This document shows, one piece after another, positions 45,567 to 55,273 of a stretch of 64,000 nt of DNA. This DNA is from Poindextera sp963719975 (GTDB lineage Bacteria; Pseudomonadota; Alphaproteobacteria; Caulobacterales; Caulobacteraceae): contig CAVRED010000005.1 in the NCBI GenBank assembly GCA_963719975.1, positions 1 to 64,000 of the forward strand. The letters are read 5' to 3'. A program made the position numbers and the translations under genes. The first letter of the stretch is position 1. Each line of letters starts with the position of its first letter. Below the pieces are notes generated by a model. It did no database searches, was not told where the DNA came from, and saw only the letters and a program-made list of their open reading frames with translations.

Positions 45567-46736
45567 CTAGCCAGCGCGGTCGGCCTTCGCTTTGGCGCGG
45601 GCGCTGGCCAGGGGGTGCAGCGTGCCGGCGCCGGCCGGCCACTCCCCGGGCCGGGTCTTGATCCGGCCGGCGATCTTCCGGGCGTGAGGGCTCAAGCCCT
45701 TCCAGATCTCGTAAGGCATCGAAGGCGCGAACCGCGCTTCGTCCAGCCAGGGCGCGCCGTATTCGACGTTCGGCATCGCCCTGATCTCGCGGCTGAGGTT
45801 GGGCGTGGCGCCGTGCCAGGCGCGCGTATCCCTGATGACGCCTGCGCCAGCTGGGGCGCCGACCAGCGTCGAGAGGCGCATCCACGCGGGCTCGTCCGAC
45901 TGGCTCGGGGGGTTGTCCGGCCGCACCTGCGTGCCAGGGATTTGGCGGATAGGCCCGTTCTCCCAGGTCAGGTCCGACATCAAGAAGTTGATGGTCACCC
46001 GGGGCGGCGTGCGCACGAAGATCAGCTGCCTGGTCCGATGGTCGAGCGGCTCGCCATCGACGCGGACGCCAAGCCGCGCCGCCTGCTCCACGCGGCCGGG
46101 CGGCAGCTGGTATTCCTCGCGGGCATCGGAGTGGAGGGTCTGGTACTCGATCGCGCCTGGCAGGCAGAGATCCCCGCCCGCCCCCACGACCCAATAGTCG
46201 TCCCCGCCGAAGATGCTTCTGAGCAGAGGCGTCGTCGTCGCAAGGTCGATCATCGAGGCCCAGACCGGCTCGTGCAGCAGGTGGCGCGAGGCCGACGAAG
46301 TGCCGTAGCTGTAGCGATGGGGCAGGCGGTTGGTCTCGGTCACGTACTTGCGCCCGCCAAAGCCCGGAACCGAAAGGATCTGACGAAGTGCCCGGGCGCT
46401 TGCTTCTCGAAACGCGGCGAGGGCCGAGGGGTCGAGCAGGTTGCGCACGACGACGAAGCCGTCGCGGAAGAAGATCCGCCGCGCGCGATCGATCTCGTCC
46501 GGATCGAGGATTTCCAGCCCCGGCATGCCATTGGCGCCCCGCAGGCGCTCGCGCAGCGCGCAGACCTCCGGGTCATCATAGACCCGGCGGCGCGGCGCGG
46601 TCGGGTCGGCGGCGCTGAAGCCGTCCAGTTGTATCGAGGGCCGCCCGTCGTCGTCGGAGGTCTCGTTCGGCGGTGTCGCGGCGCACCAGCCGACGTCGGT
46701 CTCGCCAAAGACTTCAATGTTCTCGAGATCGCTCAC
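45567..46736 (-). CDS. Phytanoyl-CoA dioxygenase (PhyH) family protein
   Basis: 389 residues from the GTG at 46736. It has a double-stranded beta-helix iron/2-oxoglutarate core: HSDAREEYQ supplies the His and Asp ligands near residue 205, and AWHGATPNLS supplies the distal His near 313. The upstream FFRDGFVVVRNLLDP (near residue 84) is the PhyH entry strand. The C-terminal 80 residues are an extension. The substrate is unknown. The GFA-family gene lies 4 bp away on the same strand, so they may be co-transcribed. Confidence 0.82.
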   Translation of the reverse strand: MSDLENIEVFGETDVGWCAATPPNETSDDDGRPSIQLDGFSAADPTAPRRRVYDDPEVCALRERLRGANGMPGLEILDPDEIDRARRIFFRDGFVVVRNLLDPSALAAFREASARALRQILSVPGFGGRKYVTETNRLPHRYSYGTSSASRHLLHEPVWASMIDLATTTPLLRSIFGGDDYWVVGAGGDLCLPGAIEYQTLHSDAREEYQLPPGRVEQAARLGVRVDGEPLDHRTRQLIFVRTPPRVTINFLMSDLTWENGPIRQIPGTQVRPDNPPSQSDEPAWMRLSTLVGAPAGAGVIRDTRAWHGATPNLSREIRAMPNVEYGAPWLDEARFAPSMPYEIWKGLSPHARKIAGRIKTRPGEWPAGAGTLHPLASARAKAKADRAG

Positions 46737-46740
46737 TGGC

Positions 46741-47178
46741 CTACCGCCAGTCGTCGAACGTCGGTGGCGGCATCGCCGGGTGGCGGCCCGGGATGACCGG
46801 CTCGTCCGGCCGCGTCCAGAAAAAGCCGGAGTGACTGTTGTCGATCCGCCGGATGGTGACATTCGCAGGATCGAGGCCGGGTATCATCCGTGCGTTTACG
46901 GCGTGGATGAGCTCCGGATATGGCGGCAGCGCCGACCAGTGGGTGACGCAGCCGCAGGTCTTACAGAAGTGGAAGGCGAGCCCGCGATCACCCCAGACGT
47001 AGGTCGCCGTCGCGTCCTTGTCCGGGGTCATCAGCAACTTCTTCTGGTCATCGTCGCCGAAGTAGGTCCAGAGCGCGCCGTAGCGCCGGCAGACGGTGCA
47101 GTTGCAGTCGAGCACCCACTCCGGCGGCTCGGCGATCTCGAAGCGCACGGCGCCGCAGTGACACGCTGCCTTGATCAC
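46741..47178 (-). CDS. GFA (glutathione-dependent formaldehyde-activating) family protein
   Basis: 145 residues from the GTG at 47178. The zinc ligands of the Mss4-like GFA fold are visible: ACHCGAVRF, then DCNCTVCRRYG, then FHFCKTCGCVTHW. Such proteins bind glutathione adducts of formaldehyde, although many members have other or unknown roles. The end RPDEPVIPGRHP is typical of a wider subfamily. It precedes the PhyH gene closely. Confidence 0.88.
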   Translation of the reverse strand: MIKAACHCGAVRFEIAEPPEWVLDCNCTVCRRYGALWTYFGDDDQKKLLMTPDKDATATYVWGDRGLAFHFCKTCGCVTHWSALPPYPELIHAVNARMIPGLDPANVTIRRIDNSHSGFFWTRPDEPVIPGRHPAMPPPTFDDWR

Positions 47179-47197
47179 CTGAGGGTCTCCTTCCGCT

Positions 47198-48434
47198 TCA
47201 GTGCGTCCACGCGCCTCCAAGATTGGAGCGGTAGCCGAGCGCTCGGTAGGCGGCGTCGACTAAGCTCTGGCCGCGCTCGTTGAGCAGGATGCCGAGGCCC
47301 ATGCGGTTCATGCTGTAGCCGAAGCTCATCTGGCATTGCGGGTCGGCGAAGCCGATCGAGCCGCCGGCGCCGACGTGGCCGAACGCGGCTTCCGACAGAA
47401 CGACCGAGCAGGACTCGGCGTTCTCGAGCCTGCGGTTGTCCATCGACTTCATGAAGCCCAGCGAAAAACGCGTGGGGATCTTCAGCGTGGCGTCATCATG
47501 GCTCGCCACCGAGACCTGGCCCATGCGGGCGAGCGTGTCAGGGCCGACCAGCCGCACGCCGTTCAGCGCGCCGCCAGTGGCCAGAGGCGCGTAGAGCCCT
47601 GCCAGGCCGCGTGCGTTCGAAAGTCCGGTCGCCGATCCGATCTCGGCCGCATGCGCCTCGCGGCTGTTCGCCCGGAAGCCGCCCTGGTTGGTCATGAACA
47701 GCGCGGTCGGTCCCTCCGGGTCGGCGCGCATGGCGCGAGCGATGCGCGTGTCGCGCGCCGCCCGGTCGCCGGGGTAGGGGATCATCGGCGCTACGCGCGC
47801 CTCGTGCTCCTCCGGCAGCCCCATCCAGAAGTCGACGCCCAGGGGCCCGCAGACCTCGTCGCGGAGGAAGACGCCCATGCGCTTGCCGGTCGAGCGGCGG
47901 ACCATTTCGCCGACGGTCCAGGCGCTGGTCAGGCCGTGGTAGCCGTGGCGCGTTCCGGGACTTCCAGAATGGCGCTTCCTGTTCGAGCCGGCCGACCATG
48001 TAGTCGTAGTCGTAGAAGCCGCCCGGCTTCACCGGCTCGCGCAGCGCTGGCACGCCGACCGAGTGGTCGAGCATCATCGAGACCAGGGCGCCGTCTTTGC
48101 CCGCTTGGCCGAATTCAGGCCAGTAGCGGGTCACCGGCGCATCGAAGTCGAGCAAACCGCGGTCGGCGGCCATGTGAGCGCAGAGCGCCGAGGCGCCCTT
48201 CGTGGCCGAGAAGACGATCGAGATGGTGTCGCGGTCCCAGGGGACGCCGCCCGCCGCTTTGCGGCCGCCCCAGAGGTCTACGACCGTCCGGCCCTCGACC
48301 GTGAGCGCGACGCTCGCCCCGACTTCGTCCCGCGCCTCGAAGTTCTCGACGAACACGTCCAGCACGCCGCGGAACCGCCGATCGCACTCGCCTTCGATGC
48401 GGCCTTGGCCGGTGGGTAGCGAAACAGCGTCCAT
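47198..48434 (-). CDS. Beta-lactamase-type serine hydrolase (EstB-like), frameshifted
   Basis: About 412 residues. The N-terminus has EGECDRRFRGVLDVF and VVDLWGG; the active serine is in FSATKGASAL (SxxK) near 73, and HGLTSAWTVGEM with a Tyr (second motif) lies near 165 after one frame change at about 47960. Later FGHVGAGGSIGFADP provides the HxG-like third motif. Class C/esterase B-type hydrolase; substrate unknown. The 11-bp gap to the nitroreductase suggests an operon. Confidence 0.82.
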
Positions 48435-48445
48435 AGGCGGCAGTT

Positions 48446-49147
48446 CTAGGTGTCGAAGCCGACGAACACCACGGCGTCGTCGACCGCCTTGCGCTGAGAG
48501 ACAACAGCGTTGGCCGGGAAGCTGTCGTCCGGATAGCCCATGGCGACGCAGATCATGATGACCTGGTCGTCGGCGATGCCCGCATGCTCGCGCACCACAG
48601 GGGACTGCATGATGCCCTGGCTGTTGATGACGCAGCCCAGACCGCGTGACCATGCGGCGTTGACCAGGGCGTTGGTGACGGCGCCGCAGTCGAACGGCGC
48701 GATGTCGCCGCCGTGTATGGAGCGGTCATAGGTCACCACGATCGAGACCGGCGCGTCGAACTGGCGAAACCCGCGCAGCACCCAATCCTGGCGTCCCTCC
48801 TTGTCGTGGCGCTCGATGCGCATGGCGCCGAACAGCTGCTTGGCGATCCCGATCTGCCGCTCACGGTGCTCGCCCACGTATTCGCCATGCCCGCGGAACT
48901 CGCGCGAAGAGGGGACGCCCGCCAGGTTCCGCTCGGTGTTGCCGGCCCGTATCCGATCGAGCGGCTCGCCCGTGACCACGTAGAAGTTCCACGGCTGGGT
49001 GTTCAGCGACGAGGGCGCGCGCATCGCCATCTCGATGACCTCGCGGATCACCGCCTTCGGCACGGGATCGCGCTTGTAGCCGCGGATGCTGCGGCGCCCC
49101 AGGACAACGTTATCGAAGGACAGTGTAACGCCTGCGCTCGGTTTCAT
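48446..49147 (-). CDS. Nitroreductase family protein
   Basis: 233 residues. FMN-binding nitroreductase features: RRSIRGYKRDPVPK near 18, APSSLNTQPWNFYVVTG near 44, and the C-terminal GYPDDSFPANAV. The FDCGAVTNALVNAAWSRGLG segment supplies the helix at the dimer interface. It probably reduces nitro or quinone-type compounds with NAD(P)H; physiological role unknown. Uninterrupted. Confidence 0.9.
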   Translation of the reverse strand: MKPSAGVTLSFDNVVLGRRSIRGYKRDPVPKAVIREVIEMAMRAPSSLNTQPWNFYVVTGEPLDRIRAGNTERNLAGVPSSREFRGHGEYVGEHRERQIGIAKQLFGAMRIERHDKEGRQDWVLRGFRQFDAPVSIVVTYDRSIHGGDIAPFDCGAVTNALVNAAWSRGLGCVINSQGIMQSPVVREHAGIADDQVIMICVAMGYPDDSFPANAVVSQRKAVDDAVVFVGFDT

Positions 49148-49154
49148 CGGATCG

Positions 49155-49901
49155 TTAGGCCGGTACCTTCAGGGTCGAGTCCAGCAACTTGAACAGCTCG
49201 CGCCAATGACGCTCGGCCGCCGCTTCGTTGTAAACCGGCATGTCGGGCGGGGCGTAGCCGTGGCGGGCGCCCTTGTAGATGGTGACCTCGTTGTCGACGC
49301 CGGCCGCGGTCAGCGCATCGCGCAGCTTGTCGGCCTGTTCGGGCGGGAAGCCCGCGTCCTCGTCCGCGCCGGCGATGTAGACCTTGGCCCTGATCTTCGG
49401 CGCGAGCAGGTGGGGGCTGTCGGCTGCGTCCGTGACCAGACGCCCGCCGTGGAAGCCGCCGGCAGCCGCGACCCGCTCTGGAAAGTTCCCCGCGGCCCGA
49501 AGCGAAAGGCCGCAGCCCATGCAGTAGCCGGTGACGCCGACCTTCGTCCCCTGCACTTGCGGTTGCTTCGCCAGCCAGTCGAGGAAGGCGCCGGTGTCGC
49601 GCGTCGAGCGTTCGGGGTCGGTCGAGGCCATGAACTTGCCGAACAACGCCCGGCGGGTCTCCTCGTCGCGGAAGGCCTCACGCAAGTTGATCGGCTCGTA
49701 GGGGCCGGCGCGCCAGAACATGTCGGGCAGGAGCACGTAGTAGCCGTGGTCGGCCAGTCGCTGGCTCATGTCGAACAAGGCCGGCCGGATCGCCGGCGCA
49801 TCCATGAAGAAGATCACCGCCGGCCAGGGGCCTTGACCGCTGGGGGTGAATACGTAGGCCCGGGCGTCTCCGTCGGGCGTTGGAATGGCGACCTGCTGCA
49901 T
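49155..49901 (-). CDS. Dienelactone hydrolase family protein
   Basis: 248 residues. Alpha/beta-hydrolase of the dienelactone type with the nucleophile cysteine in VTGYCMGCGLSL near 117, the acid in YIAGADEDAGFP and the histidine in GARHGYAPPD. Dienelactone hydrolases open cyclic lactones in chlorocatechol breakdown, but this group has many other substrates. It is 8 bp from the nitroreductase and 18 bp from the hydroxy-acid oxidase, on the same strand, suggesting one operon. Confidence 0.9.
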   Translation of the reverse strand: MQQVAIPTPDGDARAYVFTPSGQGPWPAVIFFMDAPAIRPALFDMSQRLADHGYYVLLPDMFWRAGPYEPINLREAFRDEETRRALFGKFMASTDPERSTRDTGAFLDWLAKQPQVQGTKVGVTGYCMGCGLSLRAAGNFPERVAAAGGFHGGRLVTDAADSPHLLAPKIRAKVYIAGADEDAGFPPEQADKLRDALTAAGVDNEVTIYKGARHGYAPPDMPVYNEAAAERHWRELFKLLDSTLKVPA

Positions 49902-49918
49902 GAAATGACCTCCCGTCC

Positions 49919-51058
49919 TCAAATGTCCAAGAGCTCGCGCCCCGCGTCGCGGACGTCGGGGCAGCCGGTGAGCGCGAGCGCGGTCAGCATCTCGCTGCGA
50001 ATGACGGAAATCACGTGCGCGACGCCCTTCTCGCCGGCGGCGCCCAGCGCCCAGGCCCAGGCGCGGCCGACCAGGCAGGCGTCGGCGCCCGACGCCAACG
50101 CCTTGACCACGTCCAGACCCGACCGCACGCCGCCGTCGAGCAGAACCGGCATTCCGCCGTCGACCGCCTCGGCGATCGCCGGCAGCGCCGCAATCGTGGA
50201 CGAAGCCCCGTCGAGCTGCCGGCCGCCGTGGTTGGAGACGACGATGCCGTCGACGCCGATCCGCTTCGCCTCGCGCGCATCTTCCGGGTCGAGGATGCCC
50301 TTCAGGACGAACGGGCCCTTCCACTGCTGACGGATCCAGTCGATGTCGGCCCAGGTGATCGAGGCGTCGAAGTTGCGCCCGATCCAGCCCCAGAAGTCGC
50401 CGAGGCCCTTCGCCTCGGGCACCGCCGCGGCGATGTTGCCGAAGCTGTGCGGGCCGCCGTTGATCTGCACGTCCCAGAGCCAGCCCGGGTGGGTGATCCC
50501 GTCCCAGGCGCGCAGCAGCGGCTGAAAGGCTTGCGGCGGGCCGGAGAGGCCGGTGCGCACGTCGCGATAGCGCGTGCCGGGCACGGGCAGGTCGACGGTG
50601 AACAGCATCACCGGGCATTTCGCCGCCGCGGCGCGGGCGATGTACTCGGTCATGAAGCCGCGGTCCTTCAGCATGTAGAGCTGGAACCAGGGCGGCTCGA
50701 CCTTGGCCACCTCGTCGACATCGCAGATGGTCAGCGACGAGAGGCAGAACGGGATGCCGGCCGCCTTCGCCGCCGCCGCCGCCTGGCATTCGCCGCGGCG
50801 GGCGTACATGCCGGCCATGCCGATCGGCCCGAGCAGCAACGGCATGGTCAGTTCGATGCCGAGGATCTCGGTCTTCAGGCTGAGCTTGGAGACGTCGCGC
50901 AGCACGCGCTGGCGCAGCTTCAGCGCCTGGAAGTCGGCGGTGTTGGCGCGCAGCGTCTGCTCCGCGTAGGCCGCGCCGTCGACGTATTCGAACAGCACGT
51001 GCGGCAGCTTGCGCCGCGCCGCTTCCCGATAGTCGGCGACGTTGGCCGGACGGCTCAA
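49919..51058 (-). CDS. FMN-dependent alpha-hydroxy-acid oxidase/dehydrogenase
   Basis: 379 residues from a TTG at 51058. The TTG overlaps the cobT stop (TTGA), which supports this start. FMN sites: YVDGAAYAEQTLRANT, LLLGPIGMAGMYARRGE, FQLYMLKDRG, VLKGILDPEDARE; catalytic histidine in VSNHGGRQLDG and the phosphate site LLDGGVRSGLDVVKAL. It fits the lactate/mandelate dehydrogenase family (LldD-like) without resolving the substrate. Uninterrupted. Confidence 0.9.
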   Translation of the reverse strand: MSRPANVADYREAARRKLPHVLFEYVDGAAYAEQTLRANTADFQALKLRQRVLRDVSKLSLKTEILGIELTMPLLLGPIGMAGMYARRGECQAAAAAKAAGIPFCLSSLTICDVDEVAKVEPPWFQLYMLKDRGFMTEYIARAAAAKCPVMLFTVDLPVPGTRYRDVRTGLSGPPQAFQPLLRAWDGITHPGWLWDVQINGGPHSFGNIAAAVPEAKGLGDFWGWIGRNFDASITWADIDWIRQQWKGPFVLKGILDPEDAREAKRIGVDGIVVSNHGGRQLDGASSTIAALPAIAEAVDGGMPVLLDGGVRSGLDVVKALASGADACLVGRAWAWALGAAGEKGVAHVISVIRSEMLTALALTGCPDVRDAGRELLDI

Positions 51059-53000
51059 CGCAGCGCCTCGGCCACGTCGCGCAACGCGGCCTTCTTGCCG
51101 CCCGGCGGGGGCGGGGGTTGGACCGACGGCGGCGGCTGCAGGTTGGCGGTCAGCCGCTTGGCCGGACCGCCCTCTTCGTCGAACAGCTCGGCCAGCTGGT
51201 CGGTGATCACCCCGCCCAGCTGCTCGACGTCGACGATGGTCACGGCGCGCTTGTAGTAGCGGCGCACGTCGTGGCCGATGCCGATGGCGATCAGCTCGAC
51301 CGGCGATGCGTTCTCGATCTCGGCGATCACCGTGCGCAGGTGGCGCTCGAGGTAGTGGCCCGAATTCACCGACAGGGTCGAGTCGTCCACGGGCGCGCCG
51401 TCGGAGATCACCATCAAGATACGCCGCTGCTCGGACCGGCCCATCAGCCGGTGGTGCGCCCAGATCAGCGCCTCGCCGTCGATGTTCTCCTTCAGGAGGC
51501 CCTCGCGCATCATCAGCCCGAGGTTCTTGCGCGCCCTCCGCCATGGCGCGTCGGCCGACTTGTAGACGATGTGGCGCAGGTCGTTCAGCCGTCCGGGCGA
51601 TGGCGGCTTGCCCAGCTTCAGCCAGTCCTCGCGTGTCAGGCCGCCCTTCCAGGCGCGGGTGGTGAAGCCGAGGATCTCGACCTTGACCGCACAGCGCTCC
51701 AGCGTGCGGGCCAGGATGTCGGCGCAGACCGCCGCCACCATGATCGGCCGCCCGCGCATCGAGCCCGAGTTGTCGATCAGCAGCGTGACCACCGTGTCGC
51801 GGAACTCGGTGTCCTCCTCCTGTTTGAACGACAGCGGGGCGGTGGGGTCGACGATGACGCGCGTCAGGCGCGCGACGTCCAGGATCCCTTCCTCGAGGTC
51901 GAAGGTCCACGACCGGTTCTGTTTCGCGAGCAGCTTGCGCTGCAGCCGGTTCGCCAGCCGCGAGACGACGTTCGACAGGCTGGCCAGCTGCTGGTCGAGA
52001 TAGGCGCGCAGACGCCCGAGCTCCTCGGCGTCGCACAGCTCCTCGGCGCCGACGACCTCGTCATGGGCGGTGGTGAACACCTTGTACGGCGGCTCGCGGT
52101 TGCCGGGGTCCTTGAAGTCCGGCCGTGACGCCTTCTCGCCGTCGCCCATCTCGGCGTCGTCATCGCTCATCTCGGCGTCTTCGTCGGCCTCGGCCTCGGT
52201 CGACTGTTCCTCGGAGCCATCGGCGTCGCGCTCGGCGGTGCGGGTCGAGTTCGGGCTCGGTCCCTTCGCCGTCCTGGTCGTCCTGGTCGTCGCCGGCGTC
52301 CTCCTGGATGTCGCGCGGCATCTCGGGGGTGTCGCTCTCGCCGGAGTCCTCGGCGTCGTCGCCCAGGTCTTCGCCCAGATCCAGGTCCTTGATGATCGTC
52401 CGCGCCACGCGCGCGAACGCGGTCTGGTCCTCGATCGAGTTCAGCCAGCCGGTCGAGATCCGCGCCGGCCTTGGCCTCGATCTCGGCGCGATGCCGATCG
52501 ACCAGCATCTTTGCGCCGTCGGGCGGGGCGTCGCCGGTCAGGCGCTCGCGCACCAGAAGGCCAAGGATGTCGGCCATCGGCGCGGCCGCCGGGTCATCGA
52601 AGCGGTTCAGACCCTTCTTCTCGACCGCGCTTTCGAGCGCGGCGGTCAGGTTGGCGCGCACGCCCATCAGCGCGTTGGCGCCAATCGCCTCGATGCGCGC
52701 CTGCTCGACCGCCTCGAACACCGCCCGGCCTTGGATCGACTGCGGCCGGAAGCGGGCGTGCGCCGCCTCGTCGTGGTGAGCGAGGCGCAGCGCCATCTGG
52801 TCGGCCAGGCCGCGGATGCGCGTGGTCTCCTTGCCCGAGAGGTCGCGCGGCGGATGCGGCAGGACGGCGCGATGGCCGGTCAGCTGCGGTCCGTCACCGG
52901 AGAAGGTGACCTCCAGGTCCGGCTGCTCGGCGAGCGAACGCGCGGCGTGCGAGAGCGCGCGCTTGAAGATGTCTGTCGGGCTTTCGTGCTTTCCGGCCAT
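51055..53000 (-). CDS. cobT: Cobaltochelatase subunit CobT, frameshifted
   Basis: About 648 residues, the usual CobT length. The N-terminal third is helical (KRALSHAARSLAEQPDLEVTF), then an acidic low-complexity linker (DDAEDSGESDTPE), then a C-terminal von Willebrand A-type domain whose metal motif is DNSGSMRGR. With CobS and CobN it inserts cobalt into hydrogenobyrinic acid diamide in the aerobic B12 pathway. Frame changes near 52440 and 52240 restore the acidic linker. The stop overlaps the next gene's start by 4 bp. Confidence 0.93.
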
Positions 53001-53136
53001 GCTGGCCCCGTCATATAGCGCCCGCTCCCCGGCGGGAAAGGGCTTTGCTCAGGCTGGGCCTCGACCCTGGCCGCGCTTCGGCTAAGTTGAAGCCTGGCTC
53101 GGATGCGCGGGCCACGGCGAGGGAAGGGCCAAGGCG

Positions 53137-53505
53137 ATGATCGGCTTCATCATCCGGGCGTTGATCACCGCGGGGGGCCTGTGGCTCGCGACCCAGCTAC
53201 ACATCGGCATCTACGCCCACTCCTGGAAGAGCCTCTTGGGCGCCGCGGTGCTGCTCGGCATCGTCAATGCCATCGTCCGCCCGATCCTCGTCTTCCTGAC
53301 GTTTCCGATCACCATCCTGACGCTCGGTCTCTTCCTGCTGGTGATCAATGGCCTGATGCTCGGGCTGGTTTCGCTCCTGCCCATCGGCTTCCATGTCCAT
53401 GGGCTCTTGTCCGCCATCCTTGGCGCGATCGTCGTCGGGCTGACCAGCTGGGTGGCCTCATGGTTCATCGGCCCGTCGGGGCGGGTGGAGATGTATCGGC
53501 GCTAG
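53137..53505 (+). CDS. Phage holin family 4 (YvlD-type) membrane protein
   Basis: 122 residues with four hydrophobic helices, beginning MIGFIIRALITAGGLWLATQL (in two parts) and including ILGIVNAIVRPILVFLTFPITIL-type LLGIVNAIVRPILVFL and ITILTLGLFLLVINGLML. This is the mycobacterial 4-TM / DUF360 family found widely in chromosomes; despite the family name it is not evidence of a phage. Function unknown. Uninterrupted. Confidence 0.88.
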   Translation: MIGFIIRALITAGGLWLATQLHIGIYAHSWKSLLGAAVLLGIVNAIVRPILVFLTFPITILTLGLFLLVINGLMLGLVSLLPIGFHVHGLLSAILGAIVVGLTSWVASWFIGPSGRVEMYRR

Positions 53506-53608
53506 CGGGGCGCCCTGGCCGCACGGCGTCTCAACAACGCCTGGACCGCGGCGGCGGCTCCGTGAATAGAGGGCGGCCACGGCATTGATCGGCTCGGAGG
53601 GGGTTGGG

Positions 53609-54279
53609 ATGGACGTCCGCGAAGCGTTGTTGAAACGGGTTTCGGTCCGTGTGTTCAAGCCCGATCCCGTTCCGCTGGCGAGCGTGCGCGAGATCCTCGA
53701 TGTCGCCCGCTACGCCCCCTCGGGGGGAACCTTCAGCCCTGGCGGGTGATCGTGGTCGCGGGCGAGGCGCGACAGGCGGTCATCGACGTCGCCACCCAGG
53801 CGATGGCGCGCGGCGGCGGCGGCGAGGAGGGCGAGCGCCCGGTCTATCCGGAGAACCTCTGGGAGCCGTTCCGCAGCCGCCGCTTCAAGGTGGGCGAAGA
53901 CATGTATGCGCTGCTCGGAATCCCGCGCGAGGATCGCCCGGCGCGGTTCGCGCATCTGGCGCGCAACTACCAGTTCTTCGACGCGCCGGTTGGCCTCTTC
54001 TTCGTGATCGACCGCGGGATGGGCCATGGCCAATGGGCCCACCTCGGCATGTTCATGCAGTCGATCGCGCTCGCCGCCGTCGAGCAGGGGCTGGCGACCT
54101 GCATGCAAGAGGCATGGGTGCGCGTGCGTGAAACGCTGGCCGGCCACTTCAAGCTTGCGCCGCAGGAGATGATCTACTGCGGCATGGCGCTCGGCCGCGC
54201 CGACGAGTCCGCGCCGGTGAACACCCTTCGCTCCGACCGCGCGTCCCTCGACGAGATCGCCGAGTTCCACGGCTTCTGA
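53609..54279 (+). CDS. Nitroreductase family protein, one frameshift
   Basis: About 224 residues from the ATG at 53609. MDVREALLKRVSVRVFKPDP leads into YAPSGGNLQPWRVIVV after a one-base slip in the G6 run near 53725; the rest runs to the stop at 54279 with FFVIDRGMGHGQW, MFMQSIALAAVEQGLATC and YCGMALGRADES. FMN-dependent. It is the second nitroreductase of the window and differs clearly from the first, at 48.4 kb. Confidence 0.88.
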
Positions 54280-54282
54280 ACG

Positions 54283-55188
54283 CTAGGCGAAGCCCTGGTC
54301 GGTCAGCCAGTCGGCGAAGAGGTCGATCCAGCGGTCGACAGGCAGGTCCTGCCTGACCATGCCGAAGCCATGCGGACCACGGGCGAAGATGTGCAGTTCC
54401 GCCGGGCGATCGGCGTTCGACCAGTCGGCGTAGAGCCCCTCGACCACCTTGAACAGGATGCGGTCCTCCTGGGTGATGCAGGTGAACAGCGGCGGCGCAT
54501 CCGCGGGCACCGGCTTGCCGCCGGTCTCGCCGCCGTAGATCGGCGCCACGAACGCCAGCGGCGCGCCGCCTGGATCCATGGCCACGTCGGCGGCCAGGAA
54601 GGCGCCGGCCGAGAAACCGATCATGCCAACGCGGTCCGGCTTCACGCCGAACTCGCCGGCCCGCTCGCGCACCAGCTGCAGCGCGCGCATGCCGTCGTCG
54701 TGGGCGACGACCCGGCCGAGGGCCAAGCCCTCGCTCTTGATGAGGTCGACAAGGCTGCGCGGCGCCTTGGCGGCGGGAATGGGTCCGCCGAGCCCGACCC
54801 GCTCGATCATCCGTTGTTCCTGCGCCGCGAACTCGGCCGGATCCGCCGGCGTCGGCGTCACCCGGTACTTCAGGAGGAAGGCCGTGTAGCCGCGCTCGGT
54901 CAGCCAATGGCAGAGGTCGACCCCCTCGTGTTGCCAGGCGAGGATGCGCCAGCCGCCGCCGGGCGCGACGATGACGCCGACGCCATTCGGCTTGGCCGCG
55001 CGAAACACCGTCAACGTCGGTTCGGAGACGTTGCGCAACATGGTCAGGGGGGCCTGGGCGACGCCCCCGCCAGGCGCCGTGTAGGTCTGTTCAGGGGGAA
55101 CGTCCGGAATCGTTCTGGCCGGCGGTGTCGCCCAGAGCGCGATCACCTCCTCGGCGGTCCTCACATCGACGCGTGCGTCGTCGGCCAT
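54283..55188 (-). CDS. Alpha/beta hydrolase (acetyl-esterase type)
   Basis: 301 residues. The oxyanion segment is VIVAPGGGWRILAWQHEG near 73; the nucleophile elbow is MIGFSAGAFLA near 185; acid and histidine are in DRILFKVVEG (or PPLFTCITQED) and HIFARGPHGFGM. This fits the BD-FAE/acetylxylan-esterase-like hydrolases. No signal peptide is seen, so it is probably intracellular. It is convergent with the nitroreductase, and shares its upstream region with the next SDR, which runs the other way. Confidence 0.85.
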   Translation of the reverse strand: MADDARVDVRTAEEVIALWATPPARTIPDVPPEQTYTAPGGGVAQAPLTMLRNVSEPTLTVFRAAKPNGVGVIVAPGGGWRILAWQHEGVDLCHWLTERGYTAFLLKYRVTPTPADPAEFAAQEQRMIERVGLGGPIPAAKAPRSLVDLIKSEGLALGRVVAHDDGMRALQLVRERAGEFGVKPDRVGMIGFSAGAFLAADVAMDPGGAPLAFVAPIYGGETGGKPVPADAPPLFTCITQEDRILFKVVEGLYADWSNADRPAELHIFARGPHGFGMVRQDLPVDRWIDLFADWLTDQGFA

Positions 55189-55273
55189 GGCGATCTCCTC
55201 CCTTGTCCTTCGGCCCACTGTCGCGCAAACGATCCGCCGCGTGAAGGCTTGAGGCCAGCCAGGGAGTTTCGCC

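Noticed and set aside
53137..53505. Holin-named protein as a sign of a prophage at 53 kb
   Set aside because: The YvlD/DUF360 family is common in ordinary chromosomes and has no phage neighbours here.
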